From Planctomicrobium piriforme (GTDB lineage: Bacteria; Planctomycetota; Planctomycetia; Planctomycetales; Planctomycetaceae), in NCBI GenBank assembly GCA_945860955.1, contig CAMATH010000011.1, positions 1-64,000 of the forward strand: a stretch of DNA of 64,000 bases. The letters run 5' to 3'. Both the position numbers and the translations under genes were made by a program. Numbering within the stretch: the stretch's first letter is position 1; each line of letters begins with the position of its first letter. Below the pieces are notes generated by a model, which ran no database searches, was not told the DNA's origin, and saw nothing but the letters and a program-made list of their open reading frames with translations. This document shows, piece after piece, positions 32,601 through 40,486 of the stretch.

Positions 32601-35600
32601 GATTCTTCGATTCGTCGCTGGCTCCGCTAACAACGACGCTCAAGTCGCAGAATCAACTTTCCGCGACAGAATTGGCCGAGTTGTCGCAGAGCGCACAAGA
32701 CGATCCGACCACCGCCGACCCGACCGATGAAGGCTTCCTCGACGAGTTCTCGATTGTACCCGAGGCGACCGAAGACCAGATCACCCTCCATATCACCATG
32801 GAGAAGACCTGGCACATCGGCAGCCTTGATCTGTCAACCGACATTGGTCTCGATGCGCTCGGACTCTCGTTGCAAACGTCGGGTGGCCTCATCGCCGAGG
32901 TGAAATTCAAGCTGGAGTTTGTGTTCGGTTTGAGCCGGACGTTCGGCTTCTTTATCGATACCGCCCAGACCGGACTCGATGTCGACGCGACTGTCACGCT
33001 CGACAATTTCTCGGGAACGGGCGCTCTGGGATTCCTGCAGGTCGACTTCGAGGACGATTCCGAGAACCCCAGCGAATTGGGGATTCACTTCCACGCTGGC
33101 CTCAACGATCTCGACAACTACCAGACATTGCAGTTCTTCGACATCAACGGCGACGGCATGCTGGCGAGCGGCGACTTCCAGGCGGCGATCGGCGTCGATG
33201 TGAACCCCGCGAACAACCTCATCGATGATGCCAATAACGACGGCAATCCCGACACCGTGGTCAAGACCGTCGCCGAGCCGTTTCTCAATGTCAATCCCCG
33301 CGGCGTCCCGGTCGACCTGGCCGGCGCGCCCGCCGATTTCCCCACGGTCAGTTCGCTTGGCGGAACCGCGCTCGCCAATGCGAAGAACGCCGACTGGAAT
33401 GGCAGCGGAACATTCGACGAGGCGGTTTCGATCACCAATGAAGGGGTCTACCGGACTCGGACTCTCAATGGCAAGACGATTGTCTACTTTGACTCGAACA
33501 ACAACGGTCGACTCGAAATCGGCAAGCGGAACGTCGATCCGTTCAATTCCAGTTGGTCGGCCCTGACCACCGCGCAGAAAAACAAGAGTGAAATCTGGAT
33601 TGCTGGCGGAACCAGGCGCTGGACGACCGCTCAGAATACCGTCAACGAATTCCAGATCCAAACGACGGGAGTCGGTACGGCGGCGAAGTTCTACTTCGAC
33701 TCAAATGGCGATGGAATTCTGAGTACGACGGAGGAAATCAGCGCCAAACTGCGCAAACAGCTCGACAAGAACAAGGATGGTGTCCTCAAGGCGAATATTC
33801 AAAAGGACGGTGAAGGAACCTTGCTGCAAGGGAAGGGAATTGCTTTTGCCGATGCCAATGGAAACGGACTGCTGGACTACAACGAAAAGTTCGTCAATTC
33901 GGGATTTGGAGACACTACATTCCCTGAGACCGAAGATGGGCAATTCGCAGGAGCGACCAGTCCTTTCACGGTCCAGGGGGCGGGAACTGGAACTGTCTAC
34001 ATCGACCTCAACGGGAACGGCTTCGATTCGCTCGATCCGCAGGCGGTCGAAGGGGAAGAGATTGTTGTTCCCGAAACGTCTCTGGATGGCAAATCGATGT
34101 TTGTCACCATTCCTGTCGTCAAGGATTCCACAGGGAAACGGTTCCTCGATTTCAACAAAAACGGGGTCCGCGATCTCCCCACAAAACCGGGTGATCCCAT
34201 TGTCGAACGGTATATCGGCGATCCAAACGCGGTCGGCAACCAATCGATCGCTGATCGGTTCCATATTGGCGATTTGCAGACTTCGTTTACATTCTTCGAT
34301 TCCGAGGCGGACGGAAAACTCGGCATTCGGGATTTCGCCGCCATCACCGTGGCGGGGCAGCGGTTCATCGATCTCGATTTCAACGGTGTGCTGACCGAAT
34401 CGGAAGAGGGGGAGACGCTTGAACCCTCCGCCGAGCAGAACAACACCTTCGACACGACCGGGTTTCCCGCGAATGTCCCGGTGGTGCAAATGCTCAACGA
34501 CGGTGATCGACTGACGCTCAAGGAATTGCTCAACTTCACGCGCCAGGTCCGCTCGCAAAATACCCGCCGGACCGACCAGTTGAAGGCCGGTCTCGATTTG
34601 TTCGAATACAGCTTCCGCGGCGGGGCGAATCTGGGACTGCACGCGGTGACAAGCATTGGCGGCAACGAGGCGTTCCCGTCGTTCTCGTTTGATTTGGCGG
34701 TGAATTTCCCGTTGTTCAATTTCGGCAATGAAGCCGAGGCGGGCAAGACAGGGTTCACGGTCGACTTCAACCATGTGACAATGCAGTTGGGGACGTTCCT
34801 GCAGGACTTCGCCGCTCCGATCATTCAGACCGTGGATGATCTGTTGGCCCCCATCAAGCCGATCGTTCAGGTGTTGAACGCCGACACCAAGGTGTTCGGC
34901 GCGCTGGGTTTGGAGGGAGCCTTTGAAAGCGATGGCCGTCCCGGGGTTTCACTGCTCGAGGTCGCCAAGGTTCTGGCACCGGCCGATAAGAAGCCGGCGA
35001 TCGAGACCGCAATCAAATTCGCCACGATCCTGTCCAACATCATTGATGTGTCGGAGACGCTCAACGAGACCCTTTCGAGCGGGGACAACGCCACGATTGA
35101 GTTCGGCGACTTTTCGTTGTCCGATTTGCGGGCGGCCAGCGATGATCCCGCCAACAACGCGTCGCATGCCCGGCAGACCGCGCTCACCAATGGTCAGCAG
35201 CCTGCCCAGGCGCGAACCCGCGCCGCCAACGGTGCCACCTCGACGCTGAATCAGGCCACCGGAGTCGCGGCGCAGACCGCCATGGTCGACGCGACCGCGA
35301 AGAAGTCCAACGTCTTCAAGAAGCTGGGCCAACTCGAAGGCTTCAAATTCAATCTCTTCAATCCCGACACGGTCATGTCGCTGCTGATGGGTGAAGAGGC
35401 GGTCGATATCGTCACGTACGATGTTCCAGACTTCAAATTCGACTTCAGCATTTTGCAGAAGTTCCGCATCTGGGGACCGCTCGCCGGTCTGATCCAGGGG
35501 GGATTCAGCGTTTCGACCGATCTTGCGGTTGGTTTTGACACCGCCGGCCTGGATGAGTGGAAGGAGGACGATTTCGCTCCCTCGACAGCGTACAAAGTCT

Positions 35601-38600
35601 TCGACGGCTTCTACTTCAACGACTTGAGTCCCAGCGGGTTTGACAAAAACGAACTCCAGGTCAACGCCTTCATCGCCGTCGGCGCGGGGCTGGATCTGGG
35701 GATCGTGAGTGGGTTCGTCCGGGGTGGAATTCGCGGCGAAATCGGCCTCGATCTGGTGGATCAGGGAGAGCGGAGCGGTGAATCCGACGGCAAGGTGCGC
35801 GGCAGCGACATTATCGCCGCGTTCCAGAATAATCCTCTCGATCTGTTCGAACTCAACGGCAAGATCGAAGCGTTTCTCGGAGTGCTGGTCGAAGTCGATT
35901 TCTTCTTCTTTTCGGAAGTGGTCTACGAAAAGGATTTCGCCACGTTCAAGTTGGCCGAATTCAAACTCGACACCAGCGGTTTCAGCGGATCGAGCGATTT
36001 CGGCAGGGCGCAAGCCGGTCCCATCAGCGGCGGATTCGTGTGGCTCGATGCCAACAACAACTTGGACTTCGATGTGGGGGAACCTTCGACGACAACCGAC
36101 GTGGACGGCAACTACCAATTGTTTATTCCTGATGGATACAACACCGGCAGCGGCATTGTCCGCATTCGGGGTGGTGTGGATACCACCACGGGGTTGACGC
36201 ATAAATCAACCCTCAGTCAGCAACTGGGAGATTTGGTAGCGACACCATTCACCACTCTGGCGAATGAAGTCGCGGTTACGCCCATTGACGAGCAGTTGAT
36301 CGACTTCGACGCCAATTCCATTATCGATGGGGCCGATTCGGACCTCTTCCAACAGTACTTCACCAGCGGCGATTTGAGAGCCGATCTCAATCGCGACGGT
36401 GTGGTCGATGACACGGATACCGACGAGTTCCTGCTGTTCTATGAAGTCGCGCGCCAAGGCGGGACGCCGAGTTATCCGCAGGCTCAAAAACTGATTCTGC
36501 TTGCAGTCGGTTTGGATCCCAACTTGGATCTTTCGACGCTTGCGCATCTCGACGCGAGCCTCGCGGATGACCCCAGAGCCAAAGAGGTTCTGGTGCAGGT
36601 GGATGCATATGGTGGGCTGGTGACTGGTGCCAAGGCTTGGTTGGCTGGAGCGGCCGGGATCCCCAGCGACTCCCCCCTGACCGACACCATTCTCAGCAAC
36701 GCGGTCAATCGTGCGATCGCCCGGCGAATTGTCACGGGGCATACCGACTTGACGGATTTCGACACAGTGCATGCGATCGTGGCGGACGCACTGGAATTCG
36801 CGAATCAAGCGTTCATTGCGAATGGGCTTCCGAACCGAATTGATCCGCTGGTCGCGGCTCCCCGGACGGCCGCGGTCGCAAATGTGCTTGTCGCCGGGGC
36901 AGTCGAGATGCAGATCCTCGCCAACGAGGCGCGCGACGCGGTCGAACTGGCGGCACTTGTCACAAAGGTCAAGCTGAATAATGCGTCGGGTCGATCGGAC
37001 GACCTCTACGCGTTTGGACTGGGAGGACTCACAGAATCTGAACTGCTGGCGCTGGCCGGGCGGGTCGACGACGAATCGCTGGCGCGAATTCGTGGGCTAT
37101 CGTTGCCACCCTACATCGCCCATATCAATGACTTCCACCTCTTAGAGGGCTCTTCGACGGACGACACGCACTTTGTGGCGATTGATCTCGATACGCCACG
37201 TGATGTACTCCAGCTCTCGATCGCTTCCGACAATCCGGGGCTTTTGCCTGCGGAAAATGTCACCGTGACACCTCAGCCCGACTTCTACGACTGGACGCTG
37301 GCGATTCATCCCGTTGCCAACGCCTCGGGCGTGGCGCACATCACACTCACGGTGACCGATGAGGCCGGCAACCATAACTCCCGAACATTCGCGGTCACCG
37401 TCAAGCCGGTGAATGACGCCCCGTTGGCGCGGCCCGACGCGCTGAGCGTGGTGGGAGAATTCCCTTTGAAGTTCGATCCCCGGGCCAATGACTTCGACGC
37501 CGACGGCGACCTTTTGAACGCCACCGTGCTGGATCAACCGCAACATGGTCGCCTCATCGCGAATGACGACGGCACATTCACTTACATCGCCGATTCTGGT
37601 TTTTCTGGCCGCGATACGGCGACTTACGCGCTCGGTGACGGATACAACGGTGTCGACACCGGCACGCTGACGTTCGATGTCTCGGCCGCTTTGACGGCGG
37701 TCTTCACTCCCGTCACCCCGGATCCCCGCAATGCGGGCGTTCCGAGTGTCGACGTGACGTTCTCGCGGGCTGTCGATCCCAGGACTTTGTCGATTTCCGA
37801 CTTCCGCATGACCCGCAACGGTAGCCCCAATCTGTTAGGGCCGGCCCAGCAGGTGACATACGTTTCCGGAACCACCTGGCGGATCTCGGGATTGACCGCG
37901 CCGACGATTCCGCTGGGGGTCTACGAGATTTCTGTCGACGCACGGGGCGTTAAAGATCTGAGTGGGAACTCGGGAACCAATACCGCCTTTGATCGCTGGT
38001 TGATGGACTATGTCCCCCCCACCAGTCGGGTGAACCCGCTCCCCGCAGTCGCCACCAGTGCGTCGTTCACATTAAACGTCACGGGTTCTGATCTGGATAT
38101 TGCCGGCATTGCCCCCAGTTCCGGTTTGGATCTGTACCAGATCTACGTCTCAACCGATGGCAAGCCGTTCGTCCTGTACACGACCGGAAAGTTCAGCGAG
38201 GGAACGTCGGTCAACTTCACGGCCGATGGGGCACATCTCTACCTGTTCCGCTCGGTGTCACGCGATCTGGCGGGGAACACGGAACCGAAGTCGGCGTTCG
38301 CCGCCGACGCCGCGATCGTCGTCCCGGACCTGTTCGCTCCCGATACCCAGGTGGCGGGAGTCAACACCGCGACCTCGAAATTCACCGTTTCGATGCAAGG
38401 GGTCGACAATGGCGGGGGAACTCTCGCCGCGTTCGACCTTTATGTCTCGGTCGATGGATCGACCGATTCCCTGGTGACCCGTGTTCCTGCGGGGGTGGCA
38501 GATGCTCAGGGAGTGTATCGCGCCTCGGTCCAATACCAGGCGATCTCCGATGGACTACCGCACAACTACCGCTTCTACACCCGCGGCATCGACGTCCGTG

Positions 38601-39196
38601 GCAACGCCGAGGAAGCTCCCGCGACTCCCGCCGACGTGGTGGTCTCGGCGACATTCGCGCCCGCCCCGCTGACTGTCGCCGGTTTCGACATCAACAACGG
38701 CGAAGCGCAACGGTCGCTGGTGCGAGTCATGCAAGTCGCGTTCGCCGGCGGTGGGAATCTGGCAGGGATGGTCGCGAGTGTCAACGATTCCAACGGCGGC
38801 AACGACCAGATCCGACTGAAGCGGTTCAATATTGACGGAACCGGTGCTGGATTACCTGTCGTGCTGACCGGTAAGGTGACCGCGGTCGGAAACACCCTGG
38901 TGATCGACCTGGGAGGGCGGGGACTGGACGACGGCTACTACGCTCTGGAACTCGACTTCACCGGCGACGGAACCATCGATCGCACGCTCCGCTTCCACCG
39001 ACTATTTGGAGACGTGAATGGCGATGGAGTCGTCGACGGTGTTGACTATGTGGCGATCGCGGGTCAATTGAACCGGGCCAACGCGGCCCCCTACTTCGAC
39101 CTGAACTTCGACGGGCGGGTGGACGTGAACGACCTCGTCACGATCTCCCGTCTGCTCGGCCGCCGGATCGGACGGGGGCTGGCGCTGGACGATTGA
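23630..39196 (+). CDS. giant multidomain extracellular protein (LEPR-XLL, Calx-beta, LamG, malectin-like, FG-GAP, dockerin)
   Basis: About 5188 residues. The chosen ATG at 23630 (SDRSRAVRWL) is followed by a basic stretch and LEPRLLLATT, an LEPR-XLL-type N-terminal export or sorting region. In order come: a malectin-like module; a Calx-beta region split by a LamG domain; Calx-beta repeats ending in IxDND; two PPC-like domains that each begin STEPN; an FG-GAP block; many more Calx-beta repeats; a long section rich in DxDxDG-type calcium loops (33137-34440); an SdrD-B-like segment (36020-36170); a dockerin-like EF-hand pair (36290-36450); a cadherin-like domain (37380-37690); and a C-terminal dockerin-like pair with GDVNGDGVVDGVDYV. 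This describes a calcium-stabilised surface adhesin or matrix protein. No catalytic domain is evident. It is expressed away from the exosortase cluster and has no PEP-CTERM tail. Confidence 0.85.
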   Translation: MSDRSRAVRWLSRVYGSLLQRMRVREAQSRIQRRRPATRGSELQELEPRLLLATTAANTTIGTFTGGDANEGLDLEGKFVYAVNVNGPAVGPIRDASFTSSASTAGLSLFATDSISSFYTPDFGNSPNDNALETVMKSISFTVSPNPVRFTLANLTVGMDYKLQLLLGGPSNNRGFDIYANAGVDVKIVDDFSVTDTQGGVNATTKGGVVTYQFTATQSTLQVRLDGSTTTFSDKNPILNGLTLESLTPLVTLGPVVNATEGFGFGSTIDGFSKALDVSTANATANVGDKLQLAKNKTYTQEFLVYPQANAAGELYSWKNTSNPVASTTVGAFSGGDLGEGLDLDGKFTYAVNVRGPAVGTIRDATFTNDSATGVSVTAPFEILNFVASDFGSSANDNALESVMQSIRWNANPGKLAATLGKLVVGTEYKLQLLFEDVITDRGFDVFMGGTKIVSSFFPGAVQGSGQLTKKGAVITHQFVATATSLSITLDGSATTARDKNPILNGLTLEDLGARSPILGTVKTYNSGRGLQIGGPAGQQTFDVALNPDAWNHVAQTFDGSQSQLYVNGVLVQSTPAAADLNFIEPTQIALGSQPGALDELRVWNVARTQAEIQKSMYTALEGTEKGLQGYWPFDSDLKDKSTRSADFVKSSGTASFFNNPQPQVGSVDVVVDQPVTSAVGLFVGYTITGGTAIENDDFYSSRFRTVSFQPSTERLGVIIPQGETRGKIYFLVRPDAISETTESVSIQLEDFTFATSKYVIGTNKTATVSITDNGAYRPGVALFDADGRALLPDATGVVPYYVPGNSTLASLDVALTSQPASDVTLTLSPGNGFFNVNGTRPATISLVFTKDNWDQRRRVQLGIAIPGVTKTFVVISQSGSTSYLATPVNFPYTSVPPNTGKVGEGNAGDSATLIPTVQIAKVRDAKEGDDQGGAFHITLDTPAPAGGLDIGYRSTLNELTTIGAFSGGDVGEGLDLDGEFPYAVNLRGGAVGLIRDANFTTDSVAGVVVTSLFNILNFATPDYGPTTNDDRLETVMQSIRWTSNPNQILTQLSGLVPGVEYKLQLLFQENGADRGFDVTVGGTKIADDFNPGRIQGGKSATSRGAVITYQFVAQSSTLNFQLDGLSTPFADKNPIFNAFTLEKLPQAAEVPLNGVVHVPEGALSADLRIVIPDNSIAAGASRTLTTSLVNDFVRYTVLNGDSRASLQIIDNDQARIVVGNFSENPASSPSTEPNETVAEANDLGTLIPGTSFTSNLFSSDDTDIFRFTIDPAVGPVDFIQVTGPNIGGMTVELLNASGNSIALMNGSQAIPKQYFFGSGVTVATTYQVKINGYRSGATDYQVSFLRRDTSTEPNNSTQTATNLGTVGVGVVSDSFLRGASSESPTDPDFYKFQLDDQVAEMSSVNLRFAANQPMTLTLYDSTGRLLDTRSTAATTGTQSTISLPLGAAVQRGNGVYFVRVTPQSPANSWNYKLDFAGQAFNRAGGIFLPSYSPVVVEESASTVVSKRLGLRLDSQPSAPVTLQLTTTSTGTTRAGTVTPETLTFTPTNWNLYQGVTVTPIDDLLPDGDQSLSIVASATSSDLGYNNKVLKFDALVLDNEDPPAPAVVDRTQSADLPLVFLTGMGQAVAESTSTLSYNVALSKPVSSDTYVGFAFDEGTATLGQDFTVSTGFVRDFRSMDFGVGGIKIAAGATVPAFADIDRDGDVDLLVGSASGPMQFYRNVGSKTTPRFAFQSGTSDPFSSLGGPALGGYTHPAFADVDGDGRIDLVVGSQTGLNFYRNDGTTTSPGVRFVAMSISPFPALATLNGSFFAPTFADLDGDGDQDLFVPRRGDTNVAYFERTGTATFTRNDAKLTTAGIGGLGTTDTPTIGFADLDGDRDLDAFIGLSTATFARLNGGTRTSPSFPTAGFARFREVTSAVKDAAWTTADLNGDGIPEEIGGDVGGRLRAFTSYQALLIPKGSTRATVTLAINNDLIGEGTVDPAKPQVGKKEDIGVRVLESPFYSFGKYTVKKVVENGVEKDVDVPFNVTDTYDADQDGNKTEILPAVYAGTLGIQDNDTAGFVTQNSDATVTEGGKRVAFGVKLATQPIADVSVYVGSSDVTEGVIVNGTNAGAETTTLTFTPANWNVFQTVNIAGVNDRYDDGDRPFTVLVSSTSDDVPYRQLTGPKVNFVNTDDETAGIVVTSPQATANGSPNVFSVQLQTEPIGQVFVTMTPENDQIRINGAPAGTPVTITFDSLNWTLRQLVQVTSVDDGFVEYIHKSSVRFTVETGRKLNGPTVADLSTKEKAVDLGDIGGGLIWTNLPFSTTIGGGAWFKFTLPEMGGPLDFIRTTAAGLSVSSAPRLSLYNLQGAPVSVSGTPQSLSLNGLRDGEYLLNVVGDINLPRGFTLSFDGADRQFEKLTLATVPFSIADNDVPTANLVSGPSASEVFSTPSYFAVKLNAPAPAGVGDAGIRVNFELLNSGRATFGTSTSTLHDFSLSADFFDPVTRKGYVRVAPGDVQANIGIIPVDDKLVEDLPLRLRELSFNSGIGDFIIRIAVDNSIGDPSDRSPLVLAAGTIVKGRLPSGREITVVVKEKTDLIYGTYGTPQGGLIAEYAAAVKVTGFTADDFAAGVAVGANTEYRGSVQSEDVQVRILPGDGYILPLATDKQTLNPRDPAVQSNIANFDPAHIAASVTIKDDDVAGIQLVRIGDDGNLAEGETARYGVALTAEPKADVTVTLSSDGQMTFGDPTTVDGAKVKPATYTLRQTLVATGPNTTDPKVELHLGSLVKTDLGWAAAIDARLQNITVNEQTVERNLALKMFDTTTKANGDLAAFQIPSGTAVDAAGVPVAGNWDQFQRLIVTNLTPQSSAGVDYFEVSLTLAGGAEKVVRIDVGVGKEITANTKTFTFRPADWFKFQEFNVTGKPNAVAEPGNWHQGMITATLASPLDAAWDGAPVPGQLIRLADQQLQGGQTAQALAAGFAVLRDSLDSLKLPLVGNLLTAAPEVGGFFDSSLAPLTTTLKSQNQLSATELAELSQSAQDDPTTADPTDEGFLDEFSIVPEATEDQITLHITMEKTWHIGSLDLSTDIGLDALGLSLQTSGGLIAEVKFKLEFVFGLSRTFGFFIDTAQTGLDVDATVTLDNFSGTGALGFLQVDFEDDSENPSELGIHFHAGLNDLDNYQTLQFFDINGDGMLASGDFQAAIGVDVNPANNLIDDANNDGNPDTVVKTVAEPFLNVNPRGVPVDLAGAPADFPTVSSLGGTALANAKNADWNGSGTFDEAVSITNEGVYRTRTLNGKTIVYFDSNNNGRLEIGKRNVDPFNSSWSALTTAQKNKSEIWIAGGTRRWTTAQNTVNEFQIQTTGVGTAAKFYFDSNGDGILSTTEEISAKLRKQLDKNKDGVLKANIQKDGEGTLLQGKGIAFADANGNGLLDYNEKFVNSGFGDTTFPETEDGQFAGATSPFTVQGAGTGTVYIDLNGNGFDSLDPQAVEGEEIVVPETSLDGKSMFVTIPVVKDSTGKRFLDFNKNGVRDLPTKPGDPIVERYIGDPNAVGNQSIADRFHIGDLQTSFTFFDSEADGKLGIRDFAAITVAGQRFIDLDFNGVLTESEEGETLEPSAEQNNTFDTTGFPANVPVVQMLNDGDRLTLKELLNFTRQVRSQNTRRTDQLKAGLDLFEYSFRGGANLGLHAVTSIGGNEAFPSFSFDLAVNFPLFNFGNEAEAGKTGFTVDFNHVTMQLGTFLQDFAAPIIQTVDDLLAPIKPIVQVLNADTKVFGALGLEGAFESDGRPGVSLLEVAKVLAPADKKPAIETAIKFATILSNIIDVSETLNETLSSGDNATIEFGDFSLSDLRAASDDPANNASHARQTALTNGQQPAQARTRAANGATSTLNQATGVAAQTAMVDATAKKSNVFKKLGQLEGFKFNLFNPDTVMSLLMGEEAVDIVTYDVPDFKFDFSILQKFRIWGPLAGLIQGGFSVSTDLAVGFDTAGLDEWKEDDFAPSTAYKVFDGFYFNDLSPSGFDKNELQVNAFIAVGAGLDLGIVSGFVRGGIRGEIGLDLVDQGERSGESDGKVRGSDIIAAFQNNPLDLFELNGKIEAFLGVLVEVDFFFFSEVVYEKDFATFKLAEFKLDTSGFSGSSDFGRAQAGPISGGFVWLDANNNLDFDVGEPSTTTDVDGNYQLFIPDGYNTGSGIVRIRGGVDTTTGLTHKSTLSQQLGDLVATPFTTLANEVAVTPIDEQLIDFDANSIIDGADSDLFQQYFTSGDLRADLNRDGVVDDTDTDEFLLFYEVARQGGTPSYPQAQKLILLAVGLDPNLDLSTLAHLDASLADDPRAKEVLVQVDAYGGLVTGAKAWLAGAAGIPSDSPLTDTILSNAVNRAIARRIVTGHTDLTDFDTVHAIVADALEFANQAFIANGLPNRIDPLVAAPRTAAVANVLVAGAVEMQILANEARDAVELAALVTKVKLNNASGRSDDLYAFGLGGLTESELLALAGRVDDESLARIRGLSLPPYIAHINDFHLLEGSSTDDTHFVAIDLDTPRDVLQLSIASDNPGLLPAENVTVTPQPDFYDWTLAIHPVANASGVAHITLTVTDEAGNHNSRTFAVTVKPVNDAPLARPDALSVVGEFPLKFDPRANDFDADGDLLNATVLDQPQHGRLIANDDGTFTYIADSGFSGRDTATYALGDGYNGVDTGTLTFDVSAALTAVFTPVTPDPRNAGVPSVDVTFSRAVDPRTLSISDFRMTRNGSPNLLGPAQQVTYVSGTTWRISGLTAPTIPLGVYEISVDARGVKDLSGNSGTNTAFDRWLMDYVPPTSRVNPLPAVATSASFTLNVTGSDLDIAGIAPSSGLDLYQIYVSTDGKPFVLYTTGKFSEGTSVNFTADGAHLYLFRSVSRDLAGNTEPKSAFAADAAIVVPDLFAPDTQVAGVNTATSKFTVSMQGVDNGGGTLAAFDLYVSVDGSTDSLVTRVPAGVADAQGVYRASVQYQAISDGLPHNYRFYTRGIDVRGNAEEAPATPADVVVSATFAPAPLTVAGFDINNGEAQRSLVRVMQVAFAGGGNLAGMVASVNDSNGGNDQIRLKRFNIDGTGAGLPVVLTGKVTAVGNTLVIDLGGRGLDDGYYALELDFTGDGTIDRTLRFHRLFGDVNGDGVVDGVDYVAIAGQLNRANAAPYFDLNFDGRVDVNDLVTISRLLGRRIGRGLALDD
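23804..24370 (+). repeat. malectin-like module, copy 1 of 3 in the giant protein
   Basis: About 189 residues starting TTIGTFTGGD and ending NPILNGLTLESL. The core DYKLQLLLGGPSNNRGFDIY and the closing NPIL are malectin-like (carbohydrate-binding jelly roll). It directly follows the LEPR-XLL region. Confidence 0.6.
24611..25168 (+). repeat. malectin-like module, copy 2 of 3, lying inside a LamG domain
   Basis: About 186 residues starting TTVGAFSGGD and ending NPILNGLTLEDL. The LamG-like fold stops at ELYSWKN just before it and resumes after it (GRGLQIGG, then NHVAQTFDGSQSQLYVNG), so the module interrupts another domain. Confidence 0.6.
26510..27064 (+). repeat. malectin-like module, copy 3 of 3, lying inside a Calx-beta domain
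   Basis: About 185 residues starting TTIGAFSGGD and ending NPIFNAFTLEKL. The preceding Calx-beta half ends LDIGYRST and its missing second half follows (VPLNGVVHVPEGALSADLRIV, then QIIDND). Confidence 0.6.
28640..29480 (+). other. FG-GAP/VCBS block inside a Calx-beta domain of the giant protein
   Basis: Four repeats carry the FG-GAP pattern, such as FADIDRDGDVDLLVG, FADVDGDGRIDLVVG, FADLDGDGDQDLFVP and FADLDGDRDLDAFIG. They are calcium-binding beta-propeller blades. Before them a Calx-beta half ends GQDFTVSTG; after them it resumes ALLIPKGSTRATVTLAI. Confidence 0.7.
33137..34440 (+). repeat. run of EF-hand-like calcium loops in the giant protein
   Basis: At least nine calcium-loop-like segments occur in about 430 residues, for example FDINGDGML, FDSNNNGRLE, FDSNGDGIL, DKNKDGVL, ADANGNGLLD, IDLNGNGFD, DFNKNGVRD, DSEADGKLG and DLDFNGVLTE. 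Most have aspartates at loop positions 1 and 3. Confidence 0.65.
39006..39190 (+). other. C-terminal dockerin-like calcium repeat pair
   Basis: Two duplicated calcium segments close the giant protein: GDVNGDGVVDGVDYVAIAGQ and DLNFDGRVDVNDLVTISRLL. The spacing matches type I dockerin domains, which bind cohesins in other bacteria. No cohesin is visible in the window. Confidence 0.7.
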
Positions 39197-39210
39197 TCAA
39201 CCGGAATCTC

Positions 39211-39246
39211 GAAGAGTCGTGTGGGTTTTAACCCATTCGACTCTTC
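39211..39246 (+). terminator. strong hairpin 12 nt after the giant gene, likely terminator
   Basis: GAAGAGTCG (39211-39219) pairs with CGACTCTTC (39238-39246), and inside it GGGTT pairs with AACCC. There is no T run after it, so it may block degradation rather than end transcription by itself. Confidence 0.6.
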
Positions 39247-39353
39247 GTATCTGGACCGGCTCGGGTTCAAAAATCCGTCGTCTGCCGCGCTGAGTGTCGG
39301 GCTTCACACGCGCGGATCGCCATCCGAGTCAATCTGCCTCGCGTACCCGGGGG

Positions 39354-40322
39354 CTACTTCGAGTTCCACATAAAGAGCTGGAGTTTTCCCACCGGAATCG
39401 TATTGGGAATCGACGTGGCTCCCGTCTTTCCGTAGACGACCGGGGGCGAGTCCACCAAACGGTATGCGTCGTTCGCGACGACAACGAACAGTTTCCCGAC
39501 ACCGTTGTTGTCTCCGGCGGGAATTCCACCGACGATGAATCGTCCTTCCTCGGCGTGCGATTGGATTGTCTTGCCCGCGTCGGGATTCTCAAGACGTGTC
39601 CAATCAGCCGACGAGGAGGCCAGTTGTTTCAGGATTGCGTCACCCGTCTGACCCGGCGTCAGGCCTTTGATTCCCAGTCCGGTCGCGACCGAGATAAAAA
39701 ACGGACCACCGTCTCCCTGGTCACAAAGAGCGATGTGCTTTTGGCACTCGCCAATGATTTTCGCTTTGCGTTCCAGCGAGGAAACGGCGGAGTCGTTTGC
39801 ATTATTCAGGGAATCGGGCAGTTTCTGGGGTGGGCCAAACAGAGCGTACATGACATCCTGGAGTTTCTTCATCGTCAATTCGGCGAACAGTCCCGCGAGA
39901 AATGCCACCGCCCCGAATACGTACGCTTCCTTGAGCGAGTGTGTCGACTGTTCGGGAACGGTGTTCGGCAGGAAGCCCCCCTTCAGGACAAAGGTCGTCC
40001 CCAAACCCAGAGCCCCACCTTGAAAAGGCGACAGCACATACCAAGGCAACCAGCGGCTGGTCATTTTTCCAGAGCCCGCGTAGATCGCGATCGACCCCAG
40101 CACGCGGGTCAGACTTCCGAGAGTACCCGCCAATGTAGCGACGATCAGAAGTTGTTGGGTGGTTGGCCCGTGCGCAGTGATCTCGCTGAAGCACCAGATC
40201 ATTGCCACAAGGCACGCCAAGCTGGCGAACATAGCCAGTCCGGAAAAGGACCAGATGGCCCCATCACCAGCAGGTGGGTTTGACTTATGGCTGTTCATGG
40301 ATGATTCCGAATCGTATGTCAA
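39354..40322 (-). CDS. membrane protein of unknown function
   Basis: A 322-residue protein I do not recognise. The N-terminal half has about four hydrophobic segments: residues 26-46 (FSGLAMFASLACLVAMIWCF), 58-78, 92-112, and a last one in EAYVFGAVAFLAGLFAELTM. A motif PWYVLSPFQGGALGLGTTFVLKGG lies between them. The C-terminal half (after residue 190) is soluble and ends in a mixed alpha/beta region without known motifs. An alternative ATG lies at 40298 (MNSHKSN). It is convergent with the giant gene, and its function is unknown. The hairpin at 39211-39246 separates the two. Confidence 0.7.
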   Translation of the reverse strand: MTYDSESSMNSHKSNPPAGDGAIWSFSGLAMFASLACLVAMIWCFSEITAHGPTTQQLLIVATLAGTLGSLTRVLGSIAIYAGSGKMTSRWLPWYVLSPFQGGALGLGTTFVLKGGFLPNTVPEQSTHSLKEAYVFGAVAFLAGLFAELTMKKLQDVMYALFGPPQKLPDSLNNANDSAVSSLERKAKIIGECQKHIALCDQGDGGPFFISVATGLGIKGLTPGQTGDAILKQLASSSADWTRLENPDAGKTIQSHAEEGRFIVGGIPAGDNNGVGKLFVVVANDAYRLVDSPPVVYGKTGATSIPNTIPVGKLQLFMWNSK

Positions 40323-40401
40323 ACGAGTAAGGGAGTGTCCGAATACTGTCTCCCTCTGACATCGACTCGATTCTCGTAACCACCCGGGACCGCTGACAAG
40401 T

Positions 40402-40430
40402 AAAAAAACCGCTGCCGGAGCGAGTTTTTT
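40402..40430 (-). terminator. bidirectional intrinsic terminator
   Basis: AAAAAA-C-CGCT, loop GCCGG, then AGCG-(A)-G-TTTTTT. It has T runs on both strands and lies downstream of the minus-strand gene at 40487-41050, whose transcript it probably ends. Confidence 0.7.
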
Positions 40431-40486
40431 CTGGCCGCCACGCCGCTCTGCGGTACGACACCAACGCGAACTTCCGTCTTCAAGAA

